64,000 nucleotides of DNA from Achaetomium macrosporum (taxonomy: Eukaryota > Ascomycota > Sordariomycetes > Sordariales > Chaetomiaceae), in the NCBI GenBank assembly GCA_033296875.1, contig MU860047.1, positions 62,001 through 126,000 on the forward strand. The letters run 5' to 3'. Numbering within the stretch: position 1 is the first letter of the stretch; every line of letters starts with the position of its first letter. Shown here piece after piece: positions 9,920 through 20,177 of the stretch. Position numbers and translations under genes: made by a program. The notes beneath the pieces were generated by a model. It searched no databases, had not been told where the DNA came from, and saw only the letters and a program-made list of their open reading frames with translations.

Positions 9920-12727
9920 TCAAACAATTTCCCATCTCGCCAACCAGCCCACACTCTCGCCCGCATTCCTCACAACACAAAGCTTGCCTTCCCTAGCCCC
10001 GGCCTCCCGCAGCGCCTCGAGGGCCTTCTGCGCCGAGATAGAGCCAATCGCAGTGCCTTTCCCTTCGCTCAGGCTAAACGCACCCGTTGTGACGAACCCG
10101 AGCAGATCCTCCTCGCCTGGGCACAGAGGGTGGTGCCCACCAATATCAAGCTGGTTGGTAGTCGGCCTAGGATAGGGGAGCTCCGTCGCGATGAGAGATT
10201 GCGCCAGTAGCGTTTTGCGCGTCTCCATGTCGACATCGGGGGCCATTTGTGGCGGGGCAGCTAATCGGGATGCGCTGCTGCCCTGGCCCTTGTTCCTGGG
10301 ACTGGGAAGTTTCCGAAGCCACTGATCTCTAAGATCCGGAGGCAGTGACCCTCGCTCTGTTGAGCCAGGATCTGTAGCAAGCACTTCGGTCTCCGCAGAA
10401 GGCTCGACCGCCCTCGACTTCCGAGGGGGTAGCCGGTAGATCCTAGCGCAGGTGTCCGCAACGCCTCTAGTCGTGAAAGTCAGACTGATTGTGACGATGG
10501 AGTTCTCCGGCGGCTTGCCAGCATCGGGTGATCCGAGCAACGATGTAAATGACGCTTTTGTCAGCCGCCGGATCAGCCCTAACGCCGGCGCAGAAGATCT
10601 AGCCTCTTTGGCTTCGATCCCTTCCGGGCGTTCTGGAGGATCAATGTCCATCGTCTCGGTCCGATCCGCGATCGACGAGTCTGTCGTCTGTGTCTCCGCA
10701 GACTTGTCCTCGGACAGGGCAAAGAGATGCTCGAAGTGGCAGGCCAGGCCATCGCCGACTTCGCCTTTTCGTCCAGCACCCAGGTCGAGGGACTTCCATT
10801 CGATCCTCTTGCCTTTGGGGCGACGATCCCAATCGGCTTTCCTCTTGGCCCGCTGCTCGAGCTCCCAACTCAGACCGGCATCGGTGGCCGGAAAGTCGCT
10901 AGGGAACCACGGAGCTCCATGCTCGAATGCGATTTGTCTCTGCTCATCCAAACCTCCAAGACGCGGATTCCCGCCAGTTGAAAGGGGGTAATGCATAAGA
11001 GTATACCAGATTGGCATAATACACTTCCAAGGTGCCAGCAATGTCCACCTGCCTTGGGCTTGTCCGTCAGTTGATGGACTGGAGGCGAGCAACATAATCG
11101 GAATCGGGGGGTCGGCCGGCGTGACTTTAAGCGGTTCTCCAGGCGCGTTGGCGCCTTTTCGACGATTTATGGCTTTCTGAGACGGTAATCTCGAGGCCCG
11201 GAATCGACTGTCTCGGCTGAAGATGTCGAAGGGCTTCAAACCTTCCTCGACGGGCCATTTTGTGATCGTCTCGATGAGCGCAGTCGCGGCTCCACTTGGG
11301 ATGTCGAGCCTTTTCGGAGGATAAGACAGCCGAGGGTCTTTTATCGAGAACGCAAGAAGGGCACCTTTGGGGAGAGACGCGGGATTTGTAACGCCCGCGA
11401 GAGCCCTGAAAACCTGACCGTGGCACTCAGTGCTATCTGGCCTGTCGTAGTATGGTCGAAGGACGCCCAGCAAAGATTCCGTAGAACCAGGACCAGTAAG
11501 CTCGATACTGCCAATTTCGAAGCGGAGATCTTCAATATGGAGTCGGGGCGTCTGCATCCGGATGAGCTTGAGCAGCTCTTGGAACAATTCAAGGAAGCAG
11601 GACGGGTGAGTGCGGATGAACAACTGTCTCTGCAGCTTCTTTGGGTGGCCCGAGTTGGCAGCCTCGTCACTTGGAACAGGTGGTTGGGGATTCCAAACAA
11701 TTGTCGCGGGGCCGATATCGCGTCTGAAGTCCATCACCTGCTTGCTTAGTATCCCAGTCCATTTCCGAACACCAGCCCTCCACTTCTGGCCGCGGGCACC
11801 CCATAAACCCTCCTGGGTAAGGCCCAGGGCTCTCAAGACTCGCTCGACACCTTCTGCGGCCCCATACAGGCCGATGGTGCTCATGTAGCTCATGTCCCAG
11901 ACCACCGCGCCCTTTTGTCCAGAGGCACGATGGGTTGGTCGGTAGCATTTCTCAGTAGGCGTGAGCGGGATCGCGAACCTCCAGAGCGGCTTGCTGGGTT
12001 CCGTCATCTTGGCCCGTTTCACATGCCACAGATGTGTTGGCAGCCACGTTTTGTTGCGCTGTCTCTTTCTGAACTTGGACTCGGCCTTTGGCGGCTCGTT
12101 CAACATGTCGCGTCGAATCTTTGGCCTGGCCGGCCTTGTGTGCACCATTGGCTTCGTAGCTCCTCCTTCTGGCGGCAAGGCACCCTTGGCGGCAACCTTC
12201 TCTAACTGCTTCTTCTTCTTCCTCGCCGCTAGAATGCCCAGCCTCTTAGCTGTCTCGGCGCGGATGCGGGCGCGTGTGCTGCGAGGGCGACGCTTTCTGG
12301 CCTCGACGGTCGGGGTATTGTCCTCGAGCATTTCCCTCCTCGCGCGCTCGCGCAGTCTCTTTGGGACCCTCTTGACGTTGTGGCTCGCCGTCCTCCTCCG
12401 CATGGCGCGGGGCACTGACTGGAACACGCGGGTTGCGTTGGCGGCCTTGCATTTGCGCATGCTATTCTCGAGCGCTTTGATCTCAAACTCGCGGGCGTTG
12501 AGGAACTTTTGCAAGTCAAGCTTGCCATCTTCGAGAGCAGCATCTGACGACTGGGTGCGGATGTTGCGGGCATCCTGGAACTTGACGCGTTTCGCAGAAC
12601 GCGAGCTGGAAGTGGCCGTGGCCCGTCCATCCTGCGGTCGAGGTTTGCTGTCTTGGGTCGCTGGAGATTCCTTTCGTTTCCTCGCCTCCATCCCCTTTCC
12701 AAGGGCCAGAGATCGTTTGCCGTCCAT
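9920..12727 (-). CDS. POP1: RNase P / RNase MRP protein subunit Pop1
   Basis: This is a single uninterrupted frame of 935 residues starting at an ATG. After a basic leader comes the POP1 N-terminal signature: REFEIKALENSMRKCKAANA, then ATRVFQSVPRAMRRRTASHN. A second basic block follows (LPTHLWHVKRAKM, then the W-R-F-A-I-P segment). A POPLD-like central region lies at about residues 520-640 (PIPIMLLASSP, GWTLLAPWKCIMPIWYTLMH-like). The C-terminus is the family type (LCVVRNAGESVGWLARWEIV). Pop1 is the largest scaffold protein of the tRNA 5'-processing enzyme RNase P and of rRNA-processing RNase MRP, in nucleus and nucleolus. The length fits fungal Pop1. It is transcribed away from the NT-C2 gene. 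Confidence 0.95.
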   Translation of the reverse strand: MDGKRSLALGKGMEARKRKESPATQDSKPRPQDGRATATSSSRSAKRVKFQDARNIRTQSSDAALEDGKLDLQKFLNAREFEIKALENSMRKCKAANATRVFQSVPRAMRRRTASHNVKRVPKRLRERARREMLEDNTPTVEARKRRPRSTRARIRAETAKRLGILAARKKKKQLEKVAAKGALPPEGGATKPMVHTRPARPKIRRDMLNEPPKAESKFRKRQRNKTWLPTHLWHVKRAKMTEPSKPLWRFAIPLTPTEKCYRPTHRASGQKGAVVWDMSYMSTIGLYGAAEGVERVLRALGLTQEGLWGARGQKWRAGVRKWTGILSKQVMDFRRDIGPATIVWNPQPPVPSDEAANSGHPKKLQRQLFIRTHPSCFLELFQELLKLIRMQTPRLHIEDLRFEIGSIELTGPGSTESLLGVLRPYYDRPDSTECHGQVFRALAGVTNPASLPKGALLAFSIKDPRLSYPPKRLDIPSGAATALIETITKWPVEEGLKPFDIFSRDSRFRASRLPSQKAINRRKGANAPGEPLKVTPADPPIPIMLLASSPSTDGQAQGRWTLLAPWKCIMPIWYTLMHYPLSTGGNPRLGGLDEQRQIAFEHGAPWFPSDFPATDAGLSWELEQRAKRKADWDRRPKGKRIEWKSLDLGAGRKGEVGDGLACHFEHLFALSEDKSAETQTTDSSIADRTETMDIDPPERPEGIEAKEARSSAPALGLIRRLTKASFTSLLGSPDAGKPPENSIVTISLTFTTRGVADTCARIYRLPPRKSRAVEPSAETEVLATDPGSTERGSLPPDLRDQWLRKLPSPRNKGQGSSASRLAAPPQMAPDVDMETRKTLLAQSLIATELPYPRPTTNQLDIGGHHPLCPGEEDLLGFVTTGAFSLSEGKGTAIGSISAQKALEALREAGAREGKLCVVRNAGESVGWLARWEIV

Positions 12728-13748
12728 GTGGCCGACATGGGAGTCACGGGACTACACAAACAATGGGGTCTTTTTCAAGGTCCAAGGAATGACCTCAATG
12801 GCTTGATGGAATTTATTTTTGGAGCTCTTATCTTATCAATGTTTCCGATCTTGGCACGAAGTTCGAGCCAGCAACTTACACAGTAAAAGTTTCAGCCTCG
12901 GATGCAACATCAGATGAACCGATAAGTGAACATGATCCCAAGTTAGCCCTCCGTATAAGCTGTGTAATAAACAGTTCTGACAATCCCGTCCTTTTCCAGG
13001 GAAGCAGTTGCCTGAGCAAGCATTGGCACTCGCTCTCGGAGATCGACACAAGGTTCTACATATAGTAAACAATGCCAGAGCCCCACATTCAATTCCCGGT
13101 CGGTGGATTCCAGCGTTGCTTTCAGGAGACATCCAATCCCTTGGAATCCTGGAAGCTCCCGCTAACGCGACTAACCACTGTGGTAACGTTAACACCAGCA
13201 CAGACACGCTGTCGTGCAGGCCGCAGACAAGCTTTCGTCCCCAGTCGAGCTCGCTTGGCTTCCCTTGTTAGGTACAGTACTGTGGTAGTGTCTGCGCTAC
13301 CTTGCTGCATTCAGCGTTCAATCAGCAACGGTTCTTGGCACGCCGACGACGTCCGTCCGCCTCTGCGCCCCCAGGTTCTGACAGCGTGGAAAAAGGAATC
13401 AGCCGGCGGACCCGAATCCAATTCTGGCCACGGGCAGCTGGGAAGGAATGGGCCTAGTCCCGACCGACTGCTTCGTGACCCTGTGGTAGCGATAAGCATG
13501 GCGTCCCTCAGTAAGCATGACCACCTAACCAACTCCGTCTTAATCTCGAGCATTCCGTGCCTCAAAGCTTCATCATCGGCCTAGACACCATGCTCCATTC
13601 CATCTCATGGTCTGGCCTTGTGAATCTCCCATTCTTACACTCTCGAGACTCCGTTCCACTATGGGGTCATGCTGCTGCCCCCCTTTGCATGCAACAACGT
13701 CGACCTTGAGGCCTAGTTCCTGCCGTTTCATTGGCACCCTGCGCTAAT
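12728..13748. other. Divergent intergenic region (POP1 / NT-C2 gene)
   Basis: About 1.0 kb between two gene starts facing away from each other, so it should hold both promoters. I could not assign a specific site. Open frames here show no domain features. Confidence 0.55.
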
Positions 13749-15348
13749 ATGCACTTCCTCCCCGTAGTAAATAAAGCCAGAAAGGTCCGGGCTGTTCCCT
13801 TCTCCCTGTCGCATCTAGAGCTCTGACGCTGATAATTACATGGCTTCTGCAGCCCAAGTTCGATGTCCATCTCAAGGTAAGTGCTACAAGCGTGCGCACG
13901 AGTGACAACGGCTTCGGTGCTGACCAGACTAGATCTCCGACCTCAACAATGTACCACTTGTGTCAGGGGTGTCCATGGTCAAATGGCACCTGCCGCATAG
14001 CATACACGGGGAGCACAGGGGACGGACACAGAAGTGCCCTATTTTGAACCACCGTGTCGAGTACAACTATTCCAAGGTCATCCCCGTGCGCATTGCCATC
14101 GACCGTAACGGCAACCTATGCGAGTGTCCCATCGAGTTTGAGGTGCTGCAGGAGTTCAGTGCCGGCGGCATCAACGGCGGCAGCGGGCGGGATGAGAAGA
14201 TCACTCTCGGCACCGTCCGCCTCAACCTGAGCGAGTATGTAGAGGAAAGCGAAGGAATCTTGCGAGACGGCACGACCGCTGCGGCCATCAAGGAGGCTCT
14301 TGCTTCGCCCGTCCAGAAGTCGGCAAGCCATCACCGCAAGCGCAGCTCGCAGAGCAATGTTGAATCAAGCCCTCGGTCTTCCCACGACGACGAGCGCCCG
14401 ACCACAGATGCCGTGCAAGACGGCGTGGTCCGGCGCTACCTCATGCAGGATAGCAAGATCAACTCGACGCTGAAGATCAGCATCCTGATGATCCAAGTCG
14501 ACGGCGACCGCAACTACGTCGCACCCCCGCCCAAGTCGGCCTTCGTATTTGGCGGCATCGCTGGGCTCGTGTCCGGAGACGCATTCGAGCCCGTGGACGC
14601 CGGTGCAGCCACCCCGGGCCACGCGCCATCGTCCTTCAGCGGCAAGTCGCGGGATATGTTTGAGGTGCAGGACATGTATCGCCGCGCCCTGGCCGCCAGC
14701 TGGGCGAGCCAGCCGGGCGAGCTTCCCGCGGACCAATGCATTGAGGACATCTTTGCCGGCGGCGAGGGCTTCGCGGCACCGCCAAAATCCTCCCACCACG
14801 CACGCGGACATTCGCGGCACCACCACCACAACGCCGTTGCCGGCCATGGCAGGGCCGGGCCAGGGGACGCCTCTCCCAACGTACGCCGAGGAGACGACAG
14901 CGGCTCCGTCTCGGGCGAGGAAGACAGCGGCGATATGATGGGCACTCTCCGGCCGCGGGATCTCGCGCGCCTGCGAAGCATGCGCCACCTGCGTGACCAG
15001 AGCGTCGCAAGCGACCGGAGCGTGGCTACCGTGCTTGGTGGTGGTGGTGGGGAACGGGATCTTGACCGGGAGTCGAGCCGTGGTATTGGGCTTAGCGTGA
15101 ACGGGCCGCTTCGCGAGCCGTTTCCGTCGTTCTCGTCGTTTCCGATGCATCGACGAGAGGAGAGCAAGATCACCCACGCCGGCGGTGGGCTACGGAGTCG
15201 CAGTTCCAGTCTGGTCAGTCTCGCGTCGACGCTGGGAAGTGAGAGGGAACGGGGACGGGATGGGTTCAAGCGGGCGAGGGAGGTGGATGAGTTTGAGGTC
15301 CGGGATGATCTGGTGGCTTGGACTATCCCGGGCAGTCATCCTAAGTGA
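13749..15348 (+). CDS. NT-C2 (EEIG1/EHBP1 N-terminal C2-type) domain protein
   Basis: The splice model is 13749-13784, 13853-13876, 13933-15348, giving 491 residues. The first two exons are tiny: 12 codons (MHFLPVVNKARK) and 8 codons (PKFDVHLK). They are supported by reading straight into ISDLNNVPLVSG. The first donor is GTCCGG, weaker than consensus. Residues 8-190 form an NT-C2 domain (VKWHLPHSIHGEHRGRT, VEYNYSKVIPVRIAIDRNG, LGTVRLNLSEYVE, INSTLKISILMIQ), a membrane-binding C2-like fold. The remainder is Ser/Gly/Arg-rich, with a His run (HSRHHHHN) and no recognised domain. Fungal members are often linked to polarity and membrane traffic. The exact role here is not known. Confidence 0.85.
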
Positions 15349-16810
15349 ATATGGAGTGGCCGAACGATAAGGAGTTTGGGACATGGATTTGATGGTTTGC
15401 TGGGCGACAATTCGAGCGACAAGCAATTTGCGGTTACCATCTGTTTGTTTGAAGATATTAGATACTTATAGACAGCTTGTCACTGTTCGAGCTTCCAAGG
15501 CATAATTTGAATCCATCTGAGATAGGAAGGGATAACTATCCTGTTCCCAATTTGTTATAAATCCATGCCACCAGCGCTTCGCAATAGCTACGTCTATAGC
15601 TTCTCATTCGTCACCGTCGGGGCTTCTGTAAGGCATGTTTTGAATCTATCTCGAAGATGGAGTGAGCGTGCTACTCGGTCGGAACTATATGGGCAATATC
15701 ATCACCCCCCTCGCAATTGGTAGACCTCTCATGCGGTGTATAAACGCTAAGCGGCAACTCGATCAGCCACTACGCCTACAGCAGCCAAAGCAACCCGGCT
15801 CTTACCCCGGGCCTCCCCCTGGTCACTCCTTCACATGGTCCAGCCCTGCCAGTTCGATAGTAGAGGGTTTGCCTTCAAGATGCCGCTAGCATCGATCGAA
15901 GTTGAAGGCATTGTGCAGAGCCGCCTTTATAATCTTTCTCTCGTCGGTTGCCCCTTTTCAAGCAGCGCCGAATGGCCTTTGTTGACTTTTGTCCAAGATA
16001 GACAGCGGACATTGATGATATTGTTTTAGTTCAAGGCACGGACCGCCTGTCGTGGTCGCGGCGAATGCCTCCTGCTTCCCATTCGACCCCTCGTGCTGCC
16101 ACTGCCCTCTTCTGCCATCAAACCCGTCTGCTAGCCCCGTCTGCTACCGCATTCTTCGTCTGTGGACCCGGCGAGTGATGCGTGCGCCGCTCGTTCTTCA
16201 GTCCCAGCTTATAGGCCGCACTGATTGCGGGTTCTGCTTCCTCGCTTCCTTCCCACCATCCTTCCCACCATCCTTCCCACCATCCTTCCCCCTCGCGAAG
16301 GCAATCTCAATGGCTTGCTTCCCGTCGGAATCCGCTCAGTCTCGGTGTGCCTGAGAGCCAGGGCAGCACATAACTCTCTCCCACCTTCTCTCTTTTGCTT
16401 CTTCTTCCTCTTCTTCCACGCTGCGGAGGCAACCCCAGTGATCAGTTCCCCTCAAGCCCGGCAGCCAGCTTCTCTCTTTATCTTTTTTTCCTTCTCCTGC
16501 TGGCTTTCCCTTCGCCCTGATCAAACGGAGAGAGTGTCTTCCCCGCCAAACGTCCAACACTCGACGCCTGGTTTTCGTTTCAGCTCCCGGCAAGTAAGTG
16601 CCTTCCTGTAACTTTTGTCGAGAACATCGTCGGTCCCAATTCCTTTCTTTTCGCCATCCTCTTTGCTTTCATCCACGCTTTCTCACTCGCTATCATCTTC
16701 GCTTTCCTCTTCGCGTTTCTTTCAACCCCAATCCCCGATTCGACCCGCTCCCCATCCCAACCGAGGACACGACCTTTGTACCTCTCTGACCGACCTCTAA
16801 ATTCATCAGA
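15349..16810. other. Intergenic / upstream region of the RING-like gene
   Basis: About 1.5 kb without a supported gene. From about 16230 it becomes strongly pyrimidine-rich on the + strand, as is common just upstream of fungal genes, and includes a 12-nt tandem repeat. Confidence 0.6.
16248..16290. repeat. 12-nt tandem repeat, CCTTCCCACCAT x 3.6
   Basis: There are three exact copies plus a 7-nt partial of CCTTCCCACCAT, inside a pyrimidine-rich stretch about 520 bp upstream of the RING-like gene's ATG. Confidence 0.9.
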
Positions 16811-17812
16811 ATGGACGGCGTCAATCCTGATATCACCTTTGTCGACGGCGACTTTAACCTTGTCGGCAGCAATAGCAACCACGCAGCCGCCCACCCTTCG
16901 CACCATCACCAGCACCTCGGCGGCGGCGGCTCTCTGCCAACACCGCATCAGCAGAAGGAAGAAGGCACCGCTGCCGACGCGGACGACGAGGTCAGCGGCT
17001 GGCAGACCGACGACGACGGCCCCTTGTCCGAGAGAGCGGCCGTGATAGCGCTTGATCAGTCCGGCGTCGACGAGATGGCGGCCGGTGTTGTGCTCATCTG
17101 TGGGCACATGCTGTGCCAGCCGTGCTGGGACAGGTATGAAGAGCTCCACAACGATAGACACCTGGCAAACGACAACGACCCGGCCATGGCGCCGATGCGG
17201 TGTCCGTGCTGCCGCTTCGAGCTGTGGCACGAGACGTGCGAGTGTCTCCATTACCCACCGGTAATGCCGGTGCATCCGGAAGACCCGGGTGCGCCGGCCG
17301 CGTACAGGGCGAAGTGGGCGAGGGCTGACCGGCAGCCATACCGGTACAGCGAAGACCTGTGGGCGACACGGTATCCGGCGACGTTTGCCGAGGGCGCTGA
17401 GATCGATGGCATCTGCGAGAGATGGTATCTGGACTTTCTCGAGATCGCTTGGAAAAAGGGGCAAGTCGATGGGACATTGCTAGACGTCTGGTGCGTCGTA
17501 TTCTCGTGGATGCTCCCTCTAACCAATGTGTTGCTGACTCGCGTACAGAAAACGCCGGCTACTACTTCGTTGAGTTCTCGACGCCAGAGGCAGCCCAGAA
17601 GGCTCTCAATCTGAGCCGGAAGTCTAGTTGACCGACGGTAAAGCCCCCCTTGAGGACAGTCTCTGTCGAAGACTGTCTCTACTCTCTCGGAACCCCCGGA
17701 TAAGAGGCCGTTCAACCTAGACAAGCCTGCCCTGGAGCCAGTGGAACCAGTCTGGGACGCAGAGGAATACAAGAAGGTCGTCCAGGCAGAGAGGATCCGG
17801 TTGAGGCGGTGA
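16811..17812 (+). CDS. RING-like protein lacking the first zinc-ligand pair
   Basis: The ATG at 16811 follows a pyrimidine-rich leader. Read unspliced, the frame stops at 17614 (267 aa) with an odd basic tail. My preferred model splices 16811-17490 to 17707-17812 (donor GTGCGT), giving 261 residues ending FNLDKPALEPVEPVW..RIRLRR. The centre holds the second half of a C3HC4 RING (CGHMLCQPCW, then CPCCRFELWH). Where the first CxxC is expected, the protein reads AVIALDQSGVDEM, so both early cysteines are alanine. A normal cross-brace could not form. After it comes a charged region (YRAKWARADRQPYRYSEDLW). The proposed intron contains a piece of an RRM gene (17551-17631). It may be a degenerate ligase or a dying gene; the 3' end is uncertain. 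Confidence 0.5.
17551..17631 (+). pseudogene. RRM1 C-terminal half fragment (Nam8/Csx1-like)
   Basis: The translation reads NAGYYFVEFSTPEAAQKALN and then a stop. This matches the RNP1 strand and last helix of the first RRM in Nam8/Csx1-type RNA-binding proteins. It follows TTGCTGACTCGCGTACAG, which looks like the 3' end of an intron. The rest of that gene is not adjacent in order. Confidence 0.65.
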
Positions 17813-18591
17813 AGGGACAAAAGAATGTAAGAAAAGGAGAAAAAGAAAACGCGAAAAGAAGGCCAGCAAAGCGCGCTGTCACACTCTGGGACCGACTGCT
17901 GCAGACATTGCAGACACTCAAGGACCACACTATGTCTGCAGCCGTCACCGTGTCTGCCGGTTCACGGACGGAGCGGCGAGCCAGCCATTCCAAGAAGGTC
18001 CTCAGCCGGATGAGAATACAAAGCTGATAGAGGAGCGGGTATGTTCGAGGAGGCAGACACCTCTCGCACATGAACCTCGTTGACCAATTCTGCAGGTGGT
18101 GTCGAGATGGACATTCCTGCCAGACCGGGTCCACCGCTGATCTCCTCTCGAGAGTTCAGGAGTTCAATGAATATGTCGGACTCCAGGACAATTTGTCGAG
18201 TAATGTTTTCAGTTGGTTCTTAACGGCATGGGAGAGGATTGAGATCGTCGTCCTCCCTTGCGACGGGAAGGACACGCCCTCCGCCGACCAGGGTAGTGTC
18301 GACGGGTGCCGAGAGACTCGTGATCCTTTGAATGCCGGCCGCATTTTTAGGGAAACTTCCCGGTGGTTCTGGACGGCACAGGAGACTTTCGGAGACGAGC
18401 GTGTTTTCGTCCCGAGATGTCGATTCCGGTGAAAGGAGAGAGGAAAGGGTGAAGGAGCGGATGGAGTGAGTGAGAGATGAAAAAGGAAGGCAGGATAACC
18501 GAAAAGAGATAAAGAGAGGAAGTTAACGCCAGGGGAAGAAGAGGTTCGCTGGGGGGTTGCTGGCTGGCTGACCGACGGCGCAGAGAATACG

Positions 18592-18751
18592 TTCTGTAAG
18601 TCGGCCAAAATCGTGACCAATGCGATGACCGGCCAGTCGCGCGGCTACGCCTTAGGTGCGCTCCAGCGACGAGTCCGGCCAGCAGCAGGCGTTCGTCGAA
18701 ATGCAAGGCATTTACACCCGAAACAGCGGCATACTCATGCTATTTTCGACG
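18592..18751 (+). pseudogene. RRM2 fragment with frameshift (Nam8/Csx1-like)
   Basis: Bases 18592-18651 read FCKSAKIVTNAMTGQSRGYA. After TTAG the frame shifts by one, and from 18656 it reads VRSSDESGQQQAFVEMQGIY. Together these match the second RRM of Nam8/Csx1 proteins, where CKSAKI..SRGYGFVRF and a DE..QQ..L.EMQG helix are expected. The extra base at GYA|VR breaks the frame. Confidence 0.65.
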
Positions 18752-19081
18752 GAAGGATCTGAGATTCGTGGTCAAGGAGTGCCCACATTGGGGGGGCTGA
18801 TAGAATACCCCATGAAGCACAGAAAACCCACTTGGGAATCGTGGTCCCGCCGTCACTGTGCCGACGAGCTCGCCTAAGGAGCGCTGCAGGCAGCTCTCCA
18901 AGGCAGTCTCGCCGATGAAGAGATGGGTGTAACGAGTGAGAGCTGAAGATGAGAGTAAGGGGAAAGATGGTAAGGAGGGAGGAATGTCTGACTTCCAACG
19001 AAGCTGCGAAGACCCTTTGGTGAGTTGACTCGACATGTCTTCGCCCTTGGGTAGCACACATACTGACACATGTCAAGGACG

Positions 19082-19180
19082 GGCGAGATGGAGGGCTGGA
19101 TGGACGAGAACTTCGTCAAGAACGTCTTCCAGACCATCTGCGGTGAGAACGTCCAAGTCAAGGTCATCCGTGACACCTAA
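19082..19180 (+). pseudogene. RRM1 N-terminal half fragment, copy 1
   Basis: The translation is GEMEGWMDENFVKNVFQTIC, then GENVQVKVIRDT and TAA. This matches the start of the first RRM of Nam8/Csx1-like proteins (GELEPWMDENFIKQVF type). No downstream RRM half follows in frame. Confidence 0.65.
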
Positions 19181-19406
19181 CTCCAGGCGTGTCTGGTGAA
19201 GGGCCCCTTATCAGATGAGGTGTCGCAGGCCGGCCAGGCAGCTTGAACGAAGTGGCCAACGAAGCAAAAAGGGATGAAAGGAAAGCCCACTTGGGATTCA
19301 TTATTCCGTCCTTGGCTGTGGTCACATTGAACTGCCGCTGAAGAGCGAGGAACGAGACAGGGGTCAACGCACCCGTCAGCCTTCAGGGACCTGCTCGCTT
19401 CGGATG

Positions 19407-19523
19407 GACGAGATGGAGGGCTGGGTGGACGAGAACTTCATCAAGAACGTCTTTCAGACTGTCTGCGGCGAGAACATCCAGGTGAAGGTCATGCGGGACT
19501 GCAATTCAGGCCGTAACCCCTGA
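19407..19523 (+). pseudogene. RRM1 N-terminal half fragment, copy 2
   Basis: The translation is DEMEGWVDENFIKNVFQTVC, then GENIQVKVMRDCNSG and a stop. It is a diverged duplicate of copy 1, 325 bp downstream. About 210 bp further on, near 19733, FTFADPQKA resembles the missing FVEFSTPEAAQKA half, suggesting this copy once extended that far. Confidence 0.65.
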
Positions 19524-20177
19524 AGGACCCCTTTATCAGATGACATGTGACGGGCCGACCAGTCGGTTTGAACGAAGCGGTCAACAAAGAGATATAATGG
19601 ATGGAAAGCCCGCTGGGGATGAACGAAAAGCCCACTGGGTATGAATGGAAAGCCACTTGGGATTTCATTATTCTGCCCCTGTCGACCGTCGACAGCCGGC
19701 GCGGAGCAACAAGACAGGAATCAACATACCTCTTCACCTTCGCCGATCCCCAGAAAGCACGACTTTCCGGCCTTCCCTTGAACTTGCTCGTTTGAAATAG
19801 TCAATATTTCGTTCGCTGGAAGAAAGAGATCAAACGGGATGTGGTTGCTGGAACAACGGATCTCGCCTGGAGTGCGAAAAATGCGGTGCGGCCAACGGAG
19901 CCCAGAACAGGAGAGAAAGCGGGATGCGAGAAGGATCGAGGGGTCTGTCTGCGGAAAATTCGGCCGCATCGTTATGTAATGAATCTATCATCTAGGCGAA
20001 TCCGCCAGGCAGAATAACACCATCATGCCATATGACCCGCATCACTCACATACATCCCCCGGTCAAATCTCATGCCGCAGTGTGCTCTCGCTCTCAAAAC
20101 ACAATCTTCCAAGTCCCGCCATGCTACATGCCGCCGTGTACTCGTAGTCTCGAAGAATAAGGGTGAAGATGTGCCCC

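Larger units (their letters stand above)
17813..20177. other. Pseudogene-rich intergenic patch
   Basis: There is no intact gene between the RING-like gene and SSZ1. The patch contains the broken RRM pieces listed separately, plus flanking DNA that recurs two to three times. The phrase AAGCCCACTTGGGATTCATT recurs with changes near 19282 and 19660, and a shorter form near 18826. Copies are diverged and carry stops. Confidence 0.6.
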
